Positions 9,123 to 17,813 of a stretch of DNA of 46,453 nt are shown here, piece after piece. Numbering within the stretch: position 1 is the first letter of the stretch; every line of letters begins with the position of its first letter. A program made the translations under genes and the position numbers. This stretch comes from an uncultured Gammaproteobacteria bacterium (GTDB taxonomy: Bacteria > Pseudomonadota > Gammaproteobacteria > Pseudomonadales > Ketobacteraceae). Below the pieces are notes generated by a model, which saw only the letters and a list, made by a program, of their open reading frames with translations, searched no databases and was not told where the DNA came from. The stretch covers positions 1 to 46,453 of the forward strand of contig CAJXXT010000015.1 in assembly GCA_913063495.1 (NCBI GenBank), written 5' to 3'.

Positions 9123-10430
9123 TTAATCCGTCAAAACACGAAAATAGTCGCTGACGGTGTTATTAGGTGTAGTAATTTCTACATGCAAGAAACCGCTACT
9201 AGAAGTTGCATCTGGATTCATTTCAACTACGCAGGTTGTGAAACCTGTAGCACTGCTATTAGATACTTCACAACTACTACCATCCGCAATTGTACCATTT
9301 GTTGATGTCATTTTAATTTTTGTGCCGCTTGGCAATCGACCATTAAAAATATCTGACACAGCAACAACTAACGTTGGGGTAGTGTTTAAATTGATATTTG
9401 TAGTATAGCTAGACGCCAAATATACATCACTCCCCAGAGGATAAACCCCTGTAAAAGCATCAGAACCTGATTGTAATATTGTGATAGCTGTCCATAAAGT
9501 AACTGGGCTTCTAGTACAGAAATTACTTTCCGCTAGACACAACGTTCCATTATATTTGCCGTTTCCATTTGGATCAAATAAACCATTACCATTCTCATCA
9601 AGATAAGTCTCATTATCTCCACCTTCCTGGTAGCACACGTTATCATCGCCATAACACATTGCGCCAACATCAGCAGCACCTGCATCAGCAGTACCATCTG
9701 CTAATTTTCCACCAAAAACACTATCTTCATTGTAATCAAAAAACGGTTCCCCAACATCAGAATATGCTTCACCCTCTGAGTAGAAACCATCGCCATCAGT
9801 GTCAGCAAACGTCTCCTCTCCGCCCTTTACGTAAGCTATAATCGATACTCTATTTCCATAAACCTGCCCTAAACCTCCAAAGCTTTTAGGAGACGTGGGC
9901 GTTGCATTAACCCGATTATTATATGAGCAAGGTATGCCTGAGGGTAGATTACCGCAAGGTAAAAGCCCATTAAAAAGTGTTCTTGTTATAACATTTGAGT
10001 CTCTGAAAGGGAGTGGTGAACGAGGTGCGCCACTCATCCAAACAACAGAACAACGGCTAGAAACTGTAGTACACGATGATTCTATAACACCAAACTCAGC
10101 TTCAAAAAAAACTTCTGTGCCGTCCACGACAAAGCTATTGGTTTCATCCCCAAGCTGAACTGTTACATTAACTTCTTCCCCATTCCAATTAAGCCCCTCT
10201 GGGTTTAGAGTATCGGCAGCAATACTAAAACTAAGATTATCTGGAATACCAGGCTCACCAGTAGTCTCAACCGAATCACCCGAGCTCGAACCACCGGTAC
10301 TAGCAGCAGTCTCTCCTGAGTTTGTCGAACCATCATCCGCCGCACTACAAGCAGCAAGAAGCGAGGCCAGTAAAATAGCAGAAAAAAACTTTTTTCCCTG
10401 CCTCAGAACAACTCTACTTTCAAAACTCAT
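9123..10430 (-). CDS. Acidic Ig-like lipoprotein with calcium-type loops, tad locus
   Basis: A 435-residue lipoprotein. The signal peptide ends LLAAC, with the lipidated Cys at residue 28, followed by a Ser/Thr/Gly-rich linker. Residues about 70-150 resemble a Big_1/invasin-type Ig domain (VNVTVQLGDE ... GTEVFFEAEFGVIESSC). The middle is very acidic and contains a canonical EF-hand-like loop DTDGDGFYSEGE (about 208-219) and a related DENGNGLFDPNG loop (about 276). A second beta region with paired cysteines completes the protein. The start is well supported by GGAG five to six bases before the ATG. It lies 82 bases after tadE with no terminator between, so it is probably the last gene of the tad operon. 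A role in pilus display or adhesion is inferred from position. Calcium binding is inferred from the loop pattern only. Confidence 0.75.
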   Translation of the reverse strand: MSFESRVVLRQGKKFFSAILLASLLAACSAADDGSTNSGETAASTGGSSSGDSVETTGEPGIPDNLSFSIAADTLNPEGLNWNGEEVNVTVQLGDETNSFVVDGTEVFFEAEFGVIESSCTTVSSRCSVVWMSGAPRSPLPFRDSNVITRTLFNGLLPCGNLPSGIPCSYNNRVNATPTSPKSFGGLGQVYGNRVSIIAYVKGGEETFADTDGDGFYSEGEAYSDVGEPFFDYNEDSVFGGKLADGTADAGAADVGAMCYGDDNVCYQEGGDNETYLDENGNGLFDPNGNGKYNGTLCLAESNFCTRSPVTLWTAITILQSGSDAFTGVYPLGSDVYLASSYTTNINLNTTPTLVVAVSDIFNGRLPSGTKIKMTSTNGTIADGSSCEVSNSSATGFTTCVVEMNPDATSSSGFLHVEITTPNNTVSDYFRVLTD

Positions 10431-10512
10431 AACTACTCCAATTTATTATTATACTTAAACGTGTGCGTCACCAATCTTGGGCTCTCAACACAATCCTTTT
10501 ACCTTAAAAAAA

Positions 10513-11217
10513 TTAACAATACCCTGCAAAAAAACACTCAAGCCCCGTGCGTATTTGAGCATCAGTCTGCATACGCACAGTGGCGACTGCGGTAATTTTC
10601 ATACCAGGGGTGCCAGAAACCACATTTTTTTCACTTTCTGGCAAAAAAGCATCCATACTATCTAACGAATCGACGGCGAAAAGTTGGCTCATAAACGGTA
10701 CGCCTGAATTGTATTTGTATGAGACACTTAACTGCAAGATATTTGCGTCTTGAATATTTACATTTAACCCGTCAATAACAACAGTATTCGTTGAACGGTA
10801 TAGTAAATTATCATTGGGAATTAAACATTCTACATCCGGACAATCACCTTCGCCAAACTGCTGAAAGATCGCTCTATTTGGCCGCACCACCATAATTGAC
10901 ACTTTACTCATCTCAGCTGAATCAGTAATTAGCGCTCCGTCTTTAAGAGAGTCCGAAGCAAGCATTCTATAACGAACCTCTTGTTGAAATGAATCAAAAA
11001 AATCATTAGCTGGATTTGCCAACGAGTAAAAACCACTCGTTGACGCCATGCGGGCCGCCATTAGTGCAGCATACTCCAAGTTGGCTTTAGCCTGATAAAT
11101 CAATCCCAAATGTAAAATCCCGAACCCCAAAAACATTAATGCCGGAAATGCGATGATTGTTTCTATCATTGCTGCGCCACTCATCGCTGAGCGTTTGTTA
11201 TTTATTATTTTACGCAT
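10513..11217 (-). CDS. tadE: TadE-like minor pseudopilin
   Basis: A 234-residue protein with a short basic N-terminus and a prepilin-like hydrophobic segment, GAAMIETIIAFPALMFLGFG (about residues 14-33). The Glu is placed as in TadE-family prepilins cleaved by TadV. The remainder is periplasmic. TadE proteins are minor pseudopilins needed for Flp pilus assembly. A near-perfect Shine-Dalgarno, GGAGGTGGAG, precedes the ATG. The gene starts 27 bases after the phosphatase gene and is followed by the acidic lipoprotein. Confidence 0.85.
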   Translation of the reverse strand: MRKIINNKRSAMSGAAMIETIIAFPALMFLGFGILHLGLIYQAKANLEYAALMAARMASTSGFYSLANPANDFFDSFQQEVRYRMLASDSLKDGALITDSAEMSKVSIMVVRPNRAIFQQFGEGDCPDVECLIPNDNLLYRSTNTVVIDGLNVNIQDANILQLSVSYKYNSGVPFMSQLFAVDSLDSMDAFLPESEKNVVSGTPGMKITAVATVRMQTDAQIRTGLECFFAGYC

Positions 11218-11244
11218 ACTCCACCTCCCAATCAGGGCAATTTA

Positions 11245-11910
11245 TCAGTTAAAGGCAAACACCAAGGTTTTATCATCTTGCGACCCATTAACAATACTTG
11301 CATCAATAAGAGAGTTAGCTTTTTCTAGCATTGACTTCCCCTTTACTGCCACCAACCTGCACATTTCATCGTCAGGTACAACATCAGATATCCCGTCACT
11401 CATAAGCATTATTATATCACCATCAAGCCAATCACTTTGCGTAAGTTCAGCCTTAACTTGTGGCTTTACACCAATAGCATTAGTAACAAGTGATTTAACC
11501 CTGTTATTACGCTCAACTTTCTTAGTTTGATCCGACGTTAGCTGTTCAATTTTTTGATCTCGAAATCGATATATACGACTATCTCCGATATTAAAACAAT
11601 TCAACTTAACACCGTCACACCACGCTAACACCAAGGTACACGCCATTCCTTTGTGCTCACCTTCTTTGGCCCTTTCGTATACCGCTTTATTTGCCATTAA
11701 TATACTTTCGAGAACAACCTGCTCAGTGATATCTACACCTGACAACGTATCATATAAGGTCTTAACCGTAGTTCTTGAAGCTTCATGTCCAGAAGGGCCG
11801 CCCCCAACACCATCGGAGACCAAAAAAACGCCTTTTGCAGGCAGCGCCAACAAGGCATCTTCATTGAACTCTGATCGAGACCCTTGTTTTGTAATAGTTA
11901 CCGTTTTCAA
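11245..11910 (-). CDS. PP2C-family Ser/Thr protein phosphatase in the tad locus
   Basis: A 221-residue soluble phosphatase that removes phosphate from Ser/Thr using two metal ions. The metal-binding motifs are all present: FNED (15-18), VSDGVGGG (31-38), IGDSRIYRF (108-116), MSDGISD (170-176) and QDDKT (211-215). It therefore looks active. The start is a TTG codon at 11910. An in-frame stop lies 12 bases upstream and the next Met is far inside the fold, so TTG is forced. This may keep expression low. It lies between tadD and tadE. Together with the kinase at 24349 and the two FHA proteins it forms a phospho-signalling set, comparable by analogy to PppA/PpkA/Fha1 of type VI secretion. Confidence 0.9.
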   Translation of the reverse strand: MKTVTITKQGSRSEFNEDALLALPAKGVFLVSDGVGGGPSGHEASRTTVKTLYDTLSGVDITEQVVLESILMANKAVYERAKEGEHKGMACTLVLAWCDGVKLNCFNIGDSRIYRFRDQKIEQLTSDQTKKVERNNRVKSLVTNAIGVKPQVKAELTQSDWLDGDIIMLMSDGISDVVPDDEMCRLVAVKGKSMLEKANSLIDASIVNGSQDDKTLVFAFN

Positions 11911-11923
11911 TTCGAAAATTTAC

Positions 11924-12457
11924 CTATATATTCCCGCTGAGCTGCTTAGCCAGGCGCTCTAATCGAGTCGGTTCTGTTTTGTTTTGCGCCCCTTTAAATA
12001 GCTCGATTTCGCCTAATATCTTCGTGACGCTAGCCAGATTCGCTCCTGGGTCGGTTGTTGCACTGTAAAACTGAAAGTGTTGTCCCGCCAACACCAAATT
12101 AATCACCGCAAGGTTATAATGTGCCTTTGCATGACGCGGATTGGCTTCAACGGCTCGTTCAAAATAACCTCTCGCTAGCTCTAATTCATCCAGCCTAAAG
12201 TGCGAGTTGCCCAAACGATATAACGCTTTAACATGGCTAGGTCTTATCTCAACAATCTGCCCCCACAACTCTATAGATCGCAGGTACTGCCTTGATTGAT
12301 ACGCTGCTTCTGCCCTTCCAGCCCTTAATTCAATATCCTCATTCACGGCGAGTGAAGGGCCTTCTCTGGTATTAGAAAGCAAGGAACAACCAGATACTAA
12401 TAAAACTGCACTGATAGAAACAAAAAACATCTTCCATTTAGCAATACTAAACATCAT
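11924..12457 (-). CDS. tadD: TadD-like TPR lipoprotein
   Basis: A 177-residue lipoprotein with the lipobox LVSGC near residue 24, followed by two to three TPR units (for example the helix pairs around HVKALYRLGNSHFRLDELE and HAKAHYNLAVINLVLAGQ). TadD lipoproteins are TPR pilotin-like partners of the Tad secretin. The ATG at 12457 overlaps the TGA of the upstream FHA gene (ATGATG over TGA) behind GGGGCGG, which suggests translational coupling. A second ATG follows directly. Confidence 0.8.
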   Translation of the reverse strand: MMFSIAKWKMFFVSISAVLLVSGCSLLSNTREGPSLAVNEDIELRAGRAEAAYQSRQYLRSIELWGQIVEIRPSHVKALYRLGNSHFRLDELELARGYFERAVEANPRHAKAHYNLAVINLVLAGQHFQFYSATTDPGANLASVTKILGEIELFKGAQNKTEPTRLERLAKQLSGNI

Positions 12458-13887
12458 CCGCCCCAACGCTCATACCACGCTAGCTTTGAACTAGCCTTCG
12501 TATAATACTCCGTGCCTGGGGGTACCAAAGAAACAACTTCCTGCCAGAGTGCTTTTGCTTTTGATGCATTAACATACTCCAGTCGTAACGCTTTTCGATA
12601 CAACTGCTTTGACTTCGCGTTAACTGAATCTAAAGCAATTTTGGCCGCTACACTATCACCCAATTTGACGGCTTTTTGCCACATCTTGTAAGCCTTGTGA
12701 CTTTCACCTGCTTGAGATGCCACATTTCCTCTTGTCACATATTCATCTACAACTCTTATTACCACCTGGTCAGCATATAGACTTCGGGACTTTTTAAACA
12801 AACGTCCTTCTTTTTCAAGGAAGCGCGTCCAGTAGTTAAATGCACCATCTGAATTGCTCTGGGCATATGCCTTTTGACCCTTTACATAATCAACATACAC
12901 CGCCGCGAGTGATTCATGTTTGCTTTTTAGCTTTGAGCGCAATTTGCTAGAAAGTTTTGAATTGTTTTCCAAAACTTTCATTTCCTTAAACAGTTCATCG
13001 GCATCGCCATCAAGATATCGAGGGTTTGCATTTGCCAATAACTTCTTTGCCTGACCAATAAACTTATTGAACTTTGGCTTGGGAGGAGCTTTTACAATAG
13101 GTTTCTCTACTCTCTTAATAGGCTCTATAACGGGGGTAAGAGAAATACTAGGAGGTGGTGCAGATAGCGCTTTTGGCGGAGCGCTATTAATCGACTGGGC
13201 GGCTGTTACTACAGGCGAGACTATTGGAGCAGCCTTTGGTGCAACAACAGAAGGTTTTGCTGGCGGAGCGTTTACAATATTATTGACTGATTGTGTGCCA
13301 CTCATTGATTGGAAGGTAAAGGCTGCAACAGCACCGACAAAAACAACGCCTAACACTCCTCCAATAAGCTTAACTTTGCTTTTGCTTCCTTCTGAGAATG
13401 GGTCAGAACCAGTACCCTGATTAACATCATCAGAAGGTACCTGAACATCATTGCCTGTTGAAAAGGTTAAATTTTCTTCTCCAAGCTTTAGTATGTCACC
13501 CTCCTCAAGGATAACTCTGGATACTTTGTAACCATTCACCTTAAGGCCGTTTAAACTATCAAGGTCGTTAACAACAAAACGGCCAGATTGAAAAATGATT
13601 TCTACATGTTTTCGTGACAACCCTTTACCGGACAATACCAAGTCACATTCTGTACCCCTGCCCAAGACAAACGGAAAGGCGGTGATAGGATGCTGATCAC
13701 CATCAGGCTCTATTAGGAAAGCTGATGCTTCATCCTCGTCAGAGTCCATATAAACTTCAGTTTTATCATTATCCCAGTTTTGGGTGGGATCGTTAGCACT
13801 TGAGTCAATAGACGGCGGCAGGCCATTTTTCCTCAAATCAATAACAGGTGTAGATTCTGGTAAAAAATCTTCAGAGCCTTGCTTCAT
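12454..13887 (-). CDS. FHA-domain single-pass membrane protein with helical C-terminus
   Basis: I choose the ATG at 13887 (477 residues) because AGGA lies seven bases before it. Earlier ATG and TTG codons at 13905 and 13908 have no ribosome site. Residues about 54-144 form an FHA domain with the phosphothreonine-binding residues in place: LGRG, SRKH (S91, R92, H94) and the SLNG asparagine near 113. A single transmembrane helix spans about 174-193. A Pro/Ala-rich periplasmic linker and a helical, probably TPR-like C-terminal half follow. The acidic N-terminal tail contains DKTEVY (Thr about 43), a plausible phospho-site. The topology puts a phosphothreonine reader in the cytoplasm and a TPR-like scaffold outside, suited to linking kinase signals to the pilus machine. 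No close match to a named Tad protein is recognised. Confidence 0.8.
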   Translation of the reverse strand: MKQGSEDFLPESTPVIDLRKNGLPPSIDSSANDPTQNWDNDKTEVYMDSDEDEASAFLIEPDGDQHPITAFPFVLGRGTECDLVLSGKGLSRKHVEIIFQSGRFVVNDLDSLNGLKVNGYKVSRVILEEGDILKLGEENLTFSTGNDVQVPSDDVNQGTGSDPFSEGSKSKVKLIGGVLGVVFVGAVAAFTFQSMSGTQSVNNIVNAPPAKPSVVAPKAAPIVSPVVTAAQSINSAPPKALSAPPPSISLTPVIEPIKRVEKPIVKAPPKPKFNKFIGQAKKLLANANPRYLDGDADELFKEMKVLENNSKLSSKLRSKLKSKHESLAAVYVDYVKGQKAYAQSNSDGAFNYWTRFLEKEGRLFKKSRSLYADQVVIRVVDEYVTRGNVASQAGESHKAYKMWQKAVKLGDSVAAKIALDSVNAKSKQLYRKALRLEYVNASKAKALWQEVVSLVPPGTEYYTKASSKLAWYERWGG

Positions 13888-13946
13888 GGTCATATCCTGA
13901 CCCATCAAGAGGGCCGACTTTAGTTATTTTTGTATGTAGTCTCTAT

Positions 13947-14273
13947 TCAACCAAACACTAGGGTCTGATCCAAGTAAATTCCTGTTCGCTTTGCGTTACC
14001 GGACGAAAGTTCTAGTACCTTTTTTGTGCCCTTAGGGGCAAGCGAGAAACGCATAGGTTTCATATCTGGTACGATCTTTAATACCTTATTGTCCTTATCT
14101 AGGTATACAACGTCAATTACAAAACGCATTCCGACAGTGTGTATACCTCCGCCGGGCTCAAATAACATCGCTTGCGTATCCTCTAAGCTAGAATAACTTA
14201 GCAACCCAACCAACCTAGTGGCCCAAGTATTTGCTCTTATAATTGAGAGCTGATTCAATGGGTTAGCTTTCAT
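13947..14273 (-). CDS. DUF192 family protein within the tad locus
   Basis: A 108-residue protein from the ATG at 14273. The frame extends further upstream only to a TTG inside tadC and encodes a Cys/His-rich stretch unlike the family, so I reject that start. The family signature is clear: ATRLVGLL near the start, the core GGGIHTVGMRFVIDVVYLD, then LELSSGNAKRTGI. Function is unknown. Structures of family members show a small beta-barrel, and some are exported, but this one has no obvious signal peptide. It starts 22 bases after tadC and is followed by the FHA protein. Confidence 0.75.
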   Translation of the reverse strand: MKANPLNQLSIIRANTWATRLVGLLSYSSLEDTQAMLFEPGGGIHTVGMRFVIDVVYLDKDNKVLKIVPDMKPMRFSLAPKGTKKVLELSSGNAKRTGIYLDQTLVFG

Positions 14274-14295
14274 GCCTACTTTTTCATCCCAATGC

Positions 14296-15255
14296 CTATG
14301 ATGCGAGCAGTCGTAACATTGACATTGGCAACATATCAATTTCTGCTAATTTCACGATTATAACAAAGGCTAAAAGCATAAAAATAATAGGAAATAAGAA
14401 TGCCATCATGGGAATCAACATCTTCACAGGAGCTTTGTTGGCAACTTCTTCCGCATTATTGAACCGTTCAGCTCGCTTTTGCTCTGCTTGAGCCGTAAGT
14501 ACATCAACAATTTCACCACCCGTTTCATCGGCCTGGTTCACGGCAGCAACAAAATTATTTACAGAATCGATGCTCATCCTTTCAGCTAAATCCAATAAAG
14601 CTTCTCGCCTAGATTTACCTGCCCTTGTTTCCCTTAATAATTTCGCAAATTCTTCCCTGACCGGCCCGGTTGGTAAACTTGCAATTGCCTGGCCCAATGA
14701 CGTTGAATAGTTCAAGCCAGCTCTCATGGACAACACTAGGAGATCCAACAAAAAAGGAAATTCTTTCGCTACCGCCCTTCGACGCGCTCCTACTTTATCT
14801 GCAAGCCATATATCGGGATAAAAGAATCCAACAGGGACAGTCGATGCCAAAAAAACAAACGCTTCTGGCCCCAAATCTTGATCAATTTTATATACCGCCG
14901 CTGAAACAACTCCCCCGACAATCATACACACTAACTTAAGTGTTACGAACTCATGAGGCAATATTGCATAGTTTTGCCCCGCAGCACTGAGCTTTTGATG
15001 TAACGACTTGTAATATTCATCCCTCATCAAAGAACGCACATCTGTCGCAAACAAGCGCACAAAAGGTTTGAAAACCTTAAAAAGTACAGGAGGGGGATCG
15101 CGCCACTCCGTTGAATCTACCGGTGGTTTAGTCCGAATAACAAGGCGTGTTAACGTATACGTACCTACTGCAATAGCTATCCCAGCAAATATAGCAGGAA
15201 TATATGAGCCAAATTCAAACTGGCCAGCCCACAATAACAAATCATCAAATATCAA
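14296..15255 (-). CDS. tadC: TadC inner-membrane platform protein
   Basis: A 319-residue type II secretion GspF-like platform protein. It has an N-terminal membrane helix, a pair of helices around residues 105-150, a cytoplasmic T2SSF domain (RAGLNYSTSLGQAIASLP ... ADETGGEIVDVL) and a C-terminal helix (MLIPMMAFLFPIIFMLLAFV). With TadB it forms the Tad motor platform that works with the TadA ATPase. It overlaps tadB by 11 bases. Confidence 0.92.
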   Translation of the reverse strand: MIFDDLLLWAGQFEFGSYIPAIFAGIAIAVGTYTLTRLVIRTKPPVDSTEWRDPPPVLFKVFKPFVRLFATDVRSLMRDEYYKSLHQKLSAAGQNYAILPHEFVTLKLVCMIVGGVVSAAVYKIDQDLGPEAFVFLASTVPVGFFYPDIWLADKVGARRRAVAKEFPFLLDLLVLSMRAGLNYSTSLGQAIASLPTGPVREEFAKLLRETRAGKSRREALLDLAERMSIDSVNNFVAAVNQADETGGEIVDVLTAQAEQKRAERFNNAEEVANKAPVKMLIPMMAFLFPIIFMLLAFVIIVKLAEIDMLPMSMLRLLAS

Positions 15256-16129
15256 TGGTGACCACCTTCTTAATCAATATCGCCCCCATTAATGCCATAG
15301 TCCCCATTACACCAAGCCAAATCCAACCCAACTTAGAAGTGAATAGTAAATTCATGGCTTCAGGTTCAAGTTTAAAAAATACATACCCCATAAAGACAGG
15401 AAAACCCATTGCGAGGTTACCTTGCGCTTTCCCCATTGACGTGAGAGCACGAACTTTACCCTCAACTTTCGATTTCTCGCGTAAGGTATGAGAAAGTATC
15501 TGTAAAGTTTCACCTAAATTACCACCCACTGCCCTTGATATTTTAATGGCGGAATTCATAAGAACAACTTCCTGTCGCCCAATCCGTTCTGCAAGATCAT
15601 CCAAAGAGTCGTTAAGATCATGCCCCACTCTATTTTCTACCATTACCTGAGCAAACTCTTGCGCAATAGGCTCCGGTTGATTTTTAACAACTTGCTGCAT
15701 CGCTTTAATTAGGTTTAGTCCAGAATTCATTGATGATGACATTGCAGCGAGTGCGTCAGGAAGCTGCTTAATGAAACTATCGGACCGTCGCTCTTTCATA
15801 ATGCTCAAAATAATAGGCGGTGCAAATAGCACTATGCCAACAACAGTAAGAGCAACCACTAAATTGGTAACGATAAAAATTAATGGGCCAAAAAATATAG
15901 CGAGCACCATTGTCATCGTAAACACCTGAGATGGTTCTACTAATACCACCACATCCCTCAAACCTTTATCTACCTTTAGATAAAAACGGCGTTTGTATAA
16001 TGAAAAAATATCTCTCCCTATACTATTCACAAGGAAAAACACACAGATACAAAAAATCATAGCCAACAAGAATATAAATATTTCAGCATTTTTATGAAAA
16101 AATGGTAAAACGCTATTAACTAGCTCCAC
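15245..16129 (-). CDS. tadB: TadB inner-membrane platform protein
   Basis: A 294-residue T2SSF-domain protein. It has an N-terminal membrane helix (IFIFLLAMIFCICVFFLV), a helix pair around 75-105, a cytoplasmic domain with SGLNLIKAMQQVV and RAVGGNLGETLQILSHTLREK, and two C-terminal membrane segments. It is the partner of TadC in the pilus assembly platform. It overlaps the FHA-TadA gene by 10 bases, indicating coupled translation. Confidence 0.92.
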   Translation of the reverse strand: MELVNSVLPFFHKNAEIFIFLLAMIFCICVFFLVNSIGRDIFSLYKRRFYLKVDKGLRDVVVLVEPSQVFTMTMVLAIFFGPLIFIVTNLVVALTVVGIVLFAPPIILSIMKERRSDSFIKQLPDALAAMSSSMNSGLNLIKAMQQVVKNQPEPIAQEFAQVMVENRVGHDLNDSLDDLAERIGRQEVVLMNSAIKISRAVGGNLGETLQILSHTLREKSKVEGKVRALTSMGKAQGNLAMGFPVFMGYVFFKLEPEAMNLLFTSKLGWIWLGVMGTMALMGAILIKKVVTIDI

Positions 16130-17790
16130 GCTTGATCCAACCCATCAATATCAACTTCAGCATCTTCAAATATAGACAAGTCCATTTCCTGCCCCTGAGA
16201 CGATAATTCTCTATAGAAGTTGGGAACATAACCCGTAGCAGAAAAATACCCCATAATCTTTCCGTTCGAATCAATACCTTTTTTATTAAACTCATAAATA
16301 GATTTTAATAAAATATTTTCACCATCAAACCCTACCACTTCCATAATACTTGTGACTTTTCGAGTCCCATCAGCCATCCGGTTTTGTTGCACCAGTATGT
16401 CAACTGCAGATGATATTTGCTCTCGTATTGCTCTAGATGGTAGGTCGACACCAGCCATCATTACCATAACCTCTAATCTAGCCAAGAAATCTGCCGGAGA
16501 ATTAGCATGGCCCGTGCTTAAAGAGCCATCATGACCCGTATTCATTGCCTGCAGCATATCTAATGCTTCTCCCCCTCGACACTCTCCAACAACAATACGG
16601 TCAGGACGCATTCGTAATGAGTTTGTCACCAAATCTCTTATACTTACCTTCCCTTTTCCTTCGGCATTTGAGGGTCGGCTCTCTAAGGAAACTACGTGAG
16701 GCTGGTTTAATTGAAGCTCTGCAGCATCTTCAATTGTTACAATGCGCTCAGTGGAACCTATAAAGTTAGACAGAATATTTAACAACGTTGTTTTTCCGGA
16801 ACCGGTTCCGCCGGAAATCATTATGTTTTGATAGTTATTTACACAAGACCGTAGAAAAATAGCCATATCTTTATTAATTGATTCGTATTTGAACAAATCA
16901 TTCATATAGAGCTTTTTCTTAGAAAATTTTCGTATTGTGATGGTTGGCCCATTCAAGGCTAACGGAGGAATAATTGCATTTACCCGGGAGCCATCTTGTA
17001 ATCTAGCATCCACCATCGGGGAGCTCTCATCGATACGCCTACCTAATGGAGAAACAATTCTATCGATGACCGCAAGTAAAGAATGCACACTGGTAAAACG
17101 ACTTTCCGCTAGCTCTATACGCCCCTTTTTTTCTACGTATATCTGATCAGGACCATTGACCATTACTTCGGTCACATCCTCATCGTCTAGCAATGGCTCT
17201 AGAGCACCAAGTCCCACAGCTTCTGCTACCACCTGTCGTTGAAGCTCTTCTTTTGTTATTCCTTCAGGTATCTTGTCAACACGCTCACGAATAATATCCT
17301 GAGTTGCCTTAACCGCCTCAACCCGCAAATCATGGGCACTCATCTCCTGTAAATTGCCGCGTTTACGGAGATCCAAATATTCCAAAATCATTGAATGGAC
17401 GCGGCGCTTAAGATTTATTATCTCTTCGCTTTGCTGTATTACTGTAGACTTTATATTAGTCCGATCTTCACCGCCGAAGAAATCTAGATCCTCGCTTTTA
17501 GGAACTTCTTTAATTTTTAGCCTAAGATCACCAAAGGATATCTCTTGACCTGCTTGAAGCATCAACGACGATTCCAGACGAGCCCCTTCAAACCAAGTAC
17601 CGTTAGTACTACCTTTGTCCGTTAACTGAGCAGAATTTTTTTTTACAAAAAGCTCAGCATGAACCCTAGAGGTATGACCATCGTTTAGGAGAACATCGCA
17701 TTGATCCCCCTTGCCCAGTAAATACACACCCGTATCAAATTGGTAGCTAACAATGTTGCCACTTGAGTCTTCAATTTCAAAATCTAGCAT
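16120..17790 (-). CDS. tadA: FHA-domain / TadA (CpaF) secretion ATPase fusion
   Basis: A 556-residue pilus motor ATPase with an extra N-terminal FHA domain. Residues 1-95 show the FHA signature: LLGKG (24-28), SRVH (41-44) and STNG (61-64). The linker is followed by a complete CpaF/TadA ATPase with Walker A GGTGSGKT (327-334), an acidic box TIEDAAEL (352-359), Walker B RIVVGECRGGEA (398-409) and a His box TGHDGSLSTGHAN (418-430). TadA powers Flp pilus extension and retraction. The fused FHA domain should bind a phosphothreonine, so motor activity or recruitment may follow the kinase at 24349 and the phosphatase at 11245. The ATG at 17790 has a strong GGGAGGGGGGAG site. FHA-CpaF fusions occur in other phyla, so the fusion is not unique, but its context here is notable. 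Confidence 0.93.
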   Translation of the reverse strand: MLDFEIEDSSGNIVSYQFDTGVYLLGKGDQCDVLLNDGHTSRVHAELFVKKNSAQLTDKGSTNGTWFEGARLESSLMLQAGQEISFGDLRLKIKEVPKSEDLDFFGGEDRTNIKSTVIQQSEEIINLKRRVHSMILEYLDLRKRGNLQEMSAHDLRVEAVKATQDIIRERVDKIPEGITKEELQRQVVAEAVGLGALEPLLDDEDVTEVMVNGPDQIYVEKKGRIELAESRFTSVHSLLAVIDRIVSPLGRRIDESSPMVDARLQDGSRVNAIIPPLALNGPTITIRKFSKKKLYMNDLFKYESINKDMAIFLRSCVNNYQNIMISGGTGSGKTTLLNILSNFIGSTERIVTIEDAAELQLNQPHVVSLESRPSNAEGKGKVSIRDLVTNSLRMRPDRIVVGECRGGEALDMLQAMNTGHDGSLSTGHANSPADFLARLEVMVMMAGVDLPSRAIREQISSAVDILVQQNRMADGTRKVTSIMEVVGFDGENILLKSIYEFNKKGIDSNGKIMGYFSATGYVPNFYRELSSQGQEMDLSIFEDAEVDIDGLDQAWS

Positions 17791-17813
17791 ACTCCCCCCT
17801 CCCTCAAGCCCAC

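Noticed and set aside
13947-14339. Longer DUF192 protein with a Cys/His-rich N-terminus (possible metal site)
   Set aside because: It would start at a TTG inside tadC with no ribosome site. The Cys/His stretch is tadC sequence read in another frame.
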